Shown here in pieces: positions 61,110 to 64,000 of a stretch of 64,000 nt of DNA. The notes below the pieces were generated by a model. The model was given only the letters and a program-made list of their open reading frames with translations. It was not told where the DNA came from and ran no database searches. This DNA comes from JAXHMB01 sp034521755. GTDB lineage: Bacteria > Bacteroidota > Rhodothermia > Balneolales > Balneolaceae. Every line of letters begins with the position of its first letter. The first letter of the stretch is position 1. The stretch covers positions 806,001 through 870,000 of the forward strand of contig JAXHMB010000004.1 of assembly GCA_034521755.1 (NCBI GenBank), in the 5' to 3' direction. Made by a program: the position numbers and the translations under genes.

Positions 61110-63206
61110 ATGCGTTTTTCTCCCATACTTTTTTTGCTTCTTTTCTTATCTAATATTTGCTTTGGCCAGTCTGAAGAGCAGAATATCCGTAATAGCATTT
61201 TGGCAGACAGCCTGCAGATTGAAGAAAATGTTGCCAAGGCTGATAGTCTGAAAAAAGCCGGGAAGATTGACGAGTCTATCAACCTGTTGGCCCAAACAGC
61301 AGAGGCCGCAGAAACCAGTAATAATCCTTATCTCATTCAGATTGTGGGATTGGAAATAGCGGACAGTTATTTGTCTAATGATCAGCCGGATAAAGCAGAG
61401 CAAGTTTTGCTAAGTATGTTGGATCGGTTTCCTGAAGCCAATAAAAAGGTAAATCTGCTATCAATGTTGGGAAGTGCTTATAGGTACCAGGGACAGTACG
61501 ATCAGGCTCTGCGAAAACAAGAAGAGGCACTTGCACTTGTCGACTCATCAGAAAGTCCGGTAACCTTTGCCCGGTTACAGTTGAACCTTGCTTCTTTATA
61601 TGATAATAAAGGAGACTTGGCTGCTGCACTTAACTATTACCAGAAAGGAATTGAAGTTCTGGAAGAAACACCCGACAGCTCAATGTTTGCTACTGCTTTA
61701 AACAATATTGGAGTGACCTATAATAATTTATCCAAGCATGACGAAGCCAAACATTATATGCAAAAATCCATTGATATAGCTGAAAAGATTGGTAATAAGG
61801 TTGCTTTGCTAAGGGCTGTAAATAATCTTGCAATAGCTGAAAAGGGCCTGGGTAATATTGAGAAAGCTATAGCAACTTATGATGAAGCCTTGACGCTTCA
61901 CCAGGAAGTTCGCAAGGATACACCACCTTTTCGGATTTTATACAACCTTGGTTTGGCCCATAAAGATCAGGGCAATTTGGAGAAGGCCGAAAGTTATTTT
62001 AAACAATCATTAAGTTATTGTCAGGAGGCGGGAATTGCACAAGGGCTTATTTACAATTATGGGGGTTTGGCGAATACAGAAGAATTGAGGGGGAATCTTG
62101 CACAAGCGCATGAATATTATACGAGCGCCCTTGATGTAGCCAAAGACATAGGAGCAAAAGGTTTGCAGGTTGATGTCCTTAACAGTCTTTATTTGCTGGA
62201 AAAGAAACGGGAAGATCATGCCCGGGCACTGTCTTATTTTGAGCAATACAATGTTTTAGCAGACAGCCTTGATGAGGAAGCACGAAAGCAGGAGTTGGCA
62301 AAGGTAGAAACAGAGCTGGGGTTAAGGAAGCAGCGGGAAATAAATGAACTATTGCAGGAGAAACAGCAACAACAAGAAGCGCAGCTGGCCACCCAAAACT
62401 GGTTAATCATATTAAGTGCAGCCATCATTATTATCATCCTTATATCTCTGGTTCTTCTCTATCGGGCCAATTCTGAGAAACAGCGCATTAACGAAGAGTT
62501 GGAGAATCAGAGAAACCGTCTCGAAGATCTAAATAAAGTAAAGGATAAAATGATGGCGATTATTGCCCATGATCTTCGCTCACCGCTTGCTTCTATGCAC
62601 GGCATGTTGTACCTGATACGGGAAGAAGATTTGAGCAGAGAAGAAATTCAGGCAACAGCTGCAAAACTGGAAATATCGCTGGATCAAAATATTAGTATGA
62701 TGGACAACCTGTTGGTTTGGGCAAGGGATCAGATGTCAGGTATGGAGATTGAATTAACTTCGCATGATGCCTACGAAGTAGTGACCGATGTGTTAGATAG
62801 TTTTGAGTTCCGTGCATCACATAAAGGAATAACTCTTTATAGCGAGGTTCCAAAAAATACTGTTGTAAAAGCGGATATAAACTTACTAAGATTAATTCTT
62901 AGAAATCTTGTTGGCAACAGTTTAAAGTTTTCGAATGAGGGAGATAAAATCACAGTAAGAGCTTCAAAAAAGGAAGATAAGATAATTTTTGAAGTTGAAG
63001 ACACGGGTATTGGTATGCCTGATAAGGTGCGTAAGACTATTTTTTCTGAAAATGGACAATCTCGATTGGGAACCTTCGATGAGAAGGGAAGCGGGCTTGG
63101 GCTTCAGCTGTGTAAAGAGTTTATTGAAAAACAGCGAGGTGAAATTAGTGTCGAAAGTGAAGAAGGAGTGGGTACCAATTTTATCTTTAGTCTCCCGGCC
63201 TCTTAA
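61110..63206 (+). CDS. TPR-containing sensor histidine kinase
   Basis: A 698-residue membrane kinase. It has a signal peptide (MRFSPILFLLLFLSNICFGQ), a sensor region of about seven TPR units (about 60-390; for example ALNNIGVTYNNLSKHDEAKHYMQKSIDIAEK), a coiled coil rich in Gln/Glu, one transmembrane helix (LIILSAAIIIIILISLVLLYRA, about 435-455), a HisKA domain with the phospho-His in IIAHDLRSPLASMHG, and a HATPase with GNSLKFSNEGD, VEDTGIGMPD and GSGLGLQLCKEFI. No response regulator gene is adjacent. The last 20 bp overlap the convergent CHRD gene. Confidence 0.93.
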   Translation: MRFSPILFLLLFLSNICFGQSEEQNIRNSILADSLQIEENVAKADSLKKAGKIDESINLLAQTAEAAETSNNPYLIQIVGLEIADSYLSNDQPDKAEQVLLSMLDRFPEANKKVNLLSMLGSAYRYQGQYDQALRKQEEALALVDSSESPVTFARLQLNLASLYDNKGDLAAALNYYQKGIEVLEETPDSSMFATALNNIGVTYNNLSKHDEAKHYMQKSIDIAEKIGNKVALLRAVNNLAIAEKGLGNIEKAIATYDEALTLHQEVRKDTPPFRILYNLGLAHKDQGNLEKAESYFKQSLSYCQEAGIAQGLIYNYGGLANTEELRGNLAQAHEYYTSALDVAKDIGAKGLQVDVLNSLYLLEKKREDHARALSYFEQYNVLADSLDEEARKQELAKVETELGLRKQREINELLQEKQQQQEAQLATQNWLIILSAAIIIIILISLVLLYRANSEKQRINEELENQRNRLEDLNKVKDKMMAIIAHDLRSPLASMHGMLYLIREEDLSREEIQATAAKLEISLDQNISMMDNLLVWARDQMSGMEIELTSHDAYEVVTDVLDSFEFRASHKGITLYSEVPKNTVVKADINLLRLILRNLVGNSLKFSNEGDKITVRASKKEDKIIFEVEDTGIGMPDKVRKTIFSENGQSRLGTFDEKGSGLGLQLCKEFIEKQRGEISVESEEGVGTNFIFSLPAS

Positions 63207-63645
63207 TAGGCGGAATCTGTGCTCTTATTTCCCCATGCTTATGATCATATGAATAAATGCTGATATAAAGATGCCCATTTGCCAGTTCCTGAAGCTGCCC
63301 CTCTGTGAGTTTAAAAGTATTTTTTGAAGGGGAAAAGGTGCCGCTTACATGATTTTCAGCTACATCGGCATCCAGCCTGAACATCTGGTTTCCGCGCTCT
63401 CCCTTCTTACCGTAGAAAATAGCTGCCCCATAATAGTAGTTTTTTAGATCTGAAAAGGATCCCTCTACCATAAGGCTGTCTTTTTTAAGTGTTACGGTTA
63501 TAGTAGCAGTGGCAGGTGTTGTTACTTTGGGAACGGAGTTATGCCCTCCAAGTATTATCGTACGGGATTCTTGGGCAAAAGCTTGAGTAGTAATCATCAA
63601 CAAACCCAAGAGCATTATATATGTTAATATTTTATATATCTTCAT
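63187..63645 (-). CDS. secreted CHRD-domain protein
   Basis: A 152-residue exported protein with a signal peptide ending TTQAFAQ. The mature part resembles the CHRD domain first described in chordin: a GHNSVPKVTTPATATITVTLKKDSLMVEGSF start, a central beta-sandwich, and the ending GHLYISIYSYDHKHGEIRAQI (compare the typical Y-x-x-x-H-x-x-x-x-x-GEIRGQ). The function in bacteria is unknown. The 3' end overlaps the kinase gene by 20 bp on the opposite strand. Confidence 0.8.
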   Translation of the reverse strand: MKIYKILTYIMLLGLLMITTQAFAQESRTIILGGHNSVPKVTTPATATITVTLKKDSLMVEGSFSDLKNYYYGAAIFYGKKGERGNQMFRLDADVAENHVSGTFSPSKNTFKLTEGQLQELANGHLYISIYSYDHKHGEIRAQIPPIKRPGD

Positions 63646-63726
63646 ACTGCTGATAAGCTATTTGTTACAGTAAGATAAGTTTTAGTAGCTTACTCTATAA
63701 ATAAAAGCACTGCAAAAACCTCTATT

Positions 63727-64000
63727 ATGATAAAGTTTTGGATCCGCAATATATTGCCCGTCTTTTTAGTGTTTCTAACCTCTTGCACTATTGAATACGA
63801 TGCGCAGCGTATTGTTGATAAAACGATTGCTAAACACGGCGGTGAACTGTATAAACACAGTCGAACATCGTTTACGTTTCGCAATATAGAATATACAGCT
63901 GAGTATGATTGGGGCAAATTTATGTACCGGCGTAAGATGCAGGATTCTTTGGGAATCATTGTTGATAAAATGACCAACGATTCATTCGTGAGAACGATTG
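63727..64000 (+). CDS. lipoprotein, DUF6503-like (5' part, cut by window end)
   Basis: ATG at 63727 opens a frame that is still open at the window edge (91 codons). A short signal with the lipobox FLTSC leads to AQRIVDKTIAKHGGELY, then SFTFRNIEYTAEYDWGKFMYRRK. The I-x-K-H-G-G-x-L-Y and F-x-F-R patterns recall DUF6503-type outer-membrane lipoproteins of Bacteroidota; this match is from memory and tentative. It is divergent from the CHRD gene. Confidence 0.6.
   Translation, partial: MIKFWIRNILPVFLVFLTSCTIEYDAQRIVDKTIAKHGGELYKHSRTSFTFRNIEYTAEYDWGKFMYRRKMQDSLGIIVDKMTNDSFVRTI

Overview
The window is a gene-dense bacterial chromosome segment, AT-leaning, with short intergenic gaps and weak Shine-Dalgarno signals. 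A GldC homologue, many lipoproteins with an LxxC-type lipobox, a TPR-linked histidine kinase, DUF4168/DUF4342/DUF6503-type proteins and a TAnnTTTG-type promoter point to the Bacteroidota/Balneolota side of the FCB group. Several acidic proteins and a fragment resembling archaeal DNA suggest a halophilic, Balneolaceae-like organism. This placement is an inference, because there is no rRNA gene in the window.

0-41 kb is ordinary core genome. It holds L-2-hydroxyglutarate oxidase (cut by the window edge), S-adenosylhomocysteinase, gldC, a Memo-family protein, endonuclease III, a spinster-like MFS carrier, the three-gene proton-translocating transhydrogenase, thioredoxin reductase, ComM-like ATPase, PriA, a GCS2-CBS fusion overlapping an AstE-like deacylase, scpB and rluB, PanE, isocitrate/isopropylmalate dehydrogenase, a B12-binding protein, CsaA, YceI, alkyladenine glycosylase, MutS, and a GntR regulator followed by a superfamily 1 helicase. 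One pair of tandem membrane paralogues at 26.9-28.3 kb carries a frameshift.

41-44.2 kb is an accessory island. Repeated copies of two MITE-like inverted-repeat elements surround a GIY-YIG nuclease and a 1.7-kb stretch of A+C-rich, T-poor coding DNA. That stretch encodes a broken secreted Ig-like protein and, just downstream, the first 37 codons of an archaeal-type DNA topoisomerase VI subunit B, cut off where a repeat begins. The best reading is a captured archaeal (perhaps nanohaloarchaeal) fragment in a bacterial chromosome; an assembly chimera is the main alternative.

45-55 kb holds catabolic and housekeeping genes: M20 amidohydrolase, DAO-type oxidoreductase, glycosylasparaginase, S8 protease, PfkB kinase and a VOC protein. 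Six of these carry single-base frameshifts, while their neighbours (NUDIX hydrolase, SemiSWEET, RdgB, sodium symporter) are intact. The mix of single-base insertions and deletions, some at homopolymers, looks more like local consensus error than decay.

55-64 kb holds a collagen-like lipoprotein, a REP-associated tyrosine transposase bracketed by two near-identical hairpins, divergent metH and metF, a TPR histidine kinase, a CHRD protein and the start of a lipoprotein. With ahcY at 1.3 kb and the B12-binding protein at 30 kb, the window encodes much of the activated-methyl cycle. No tRNA, rRNA or CRISPR array was seen.
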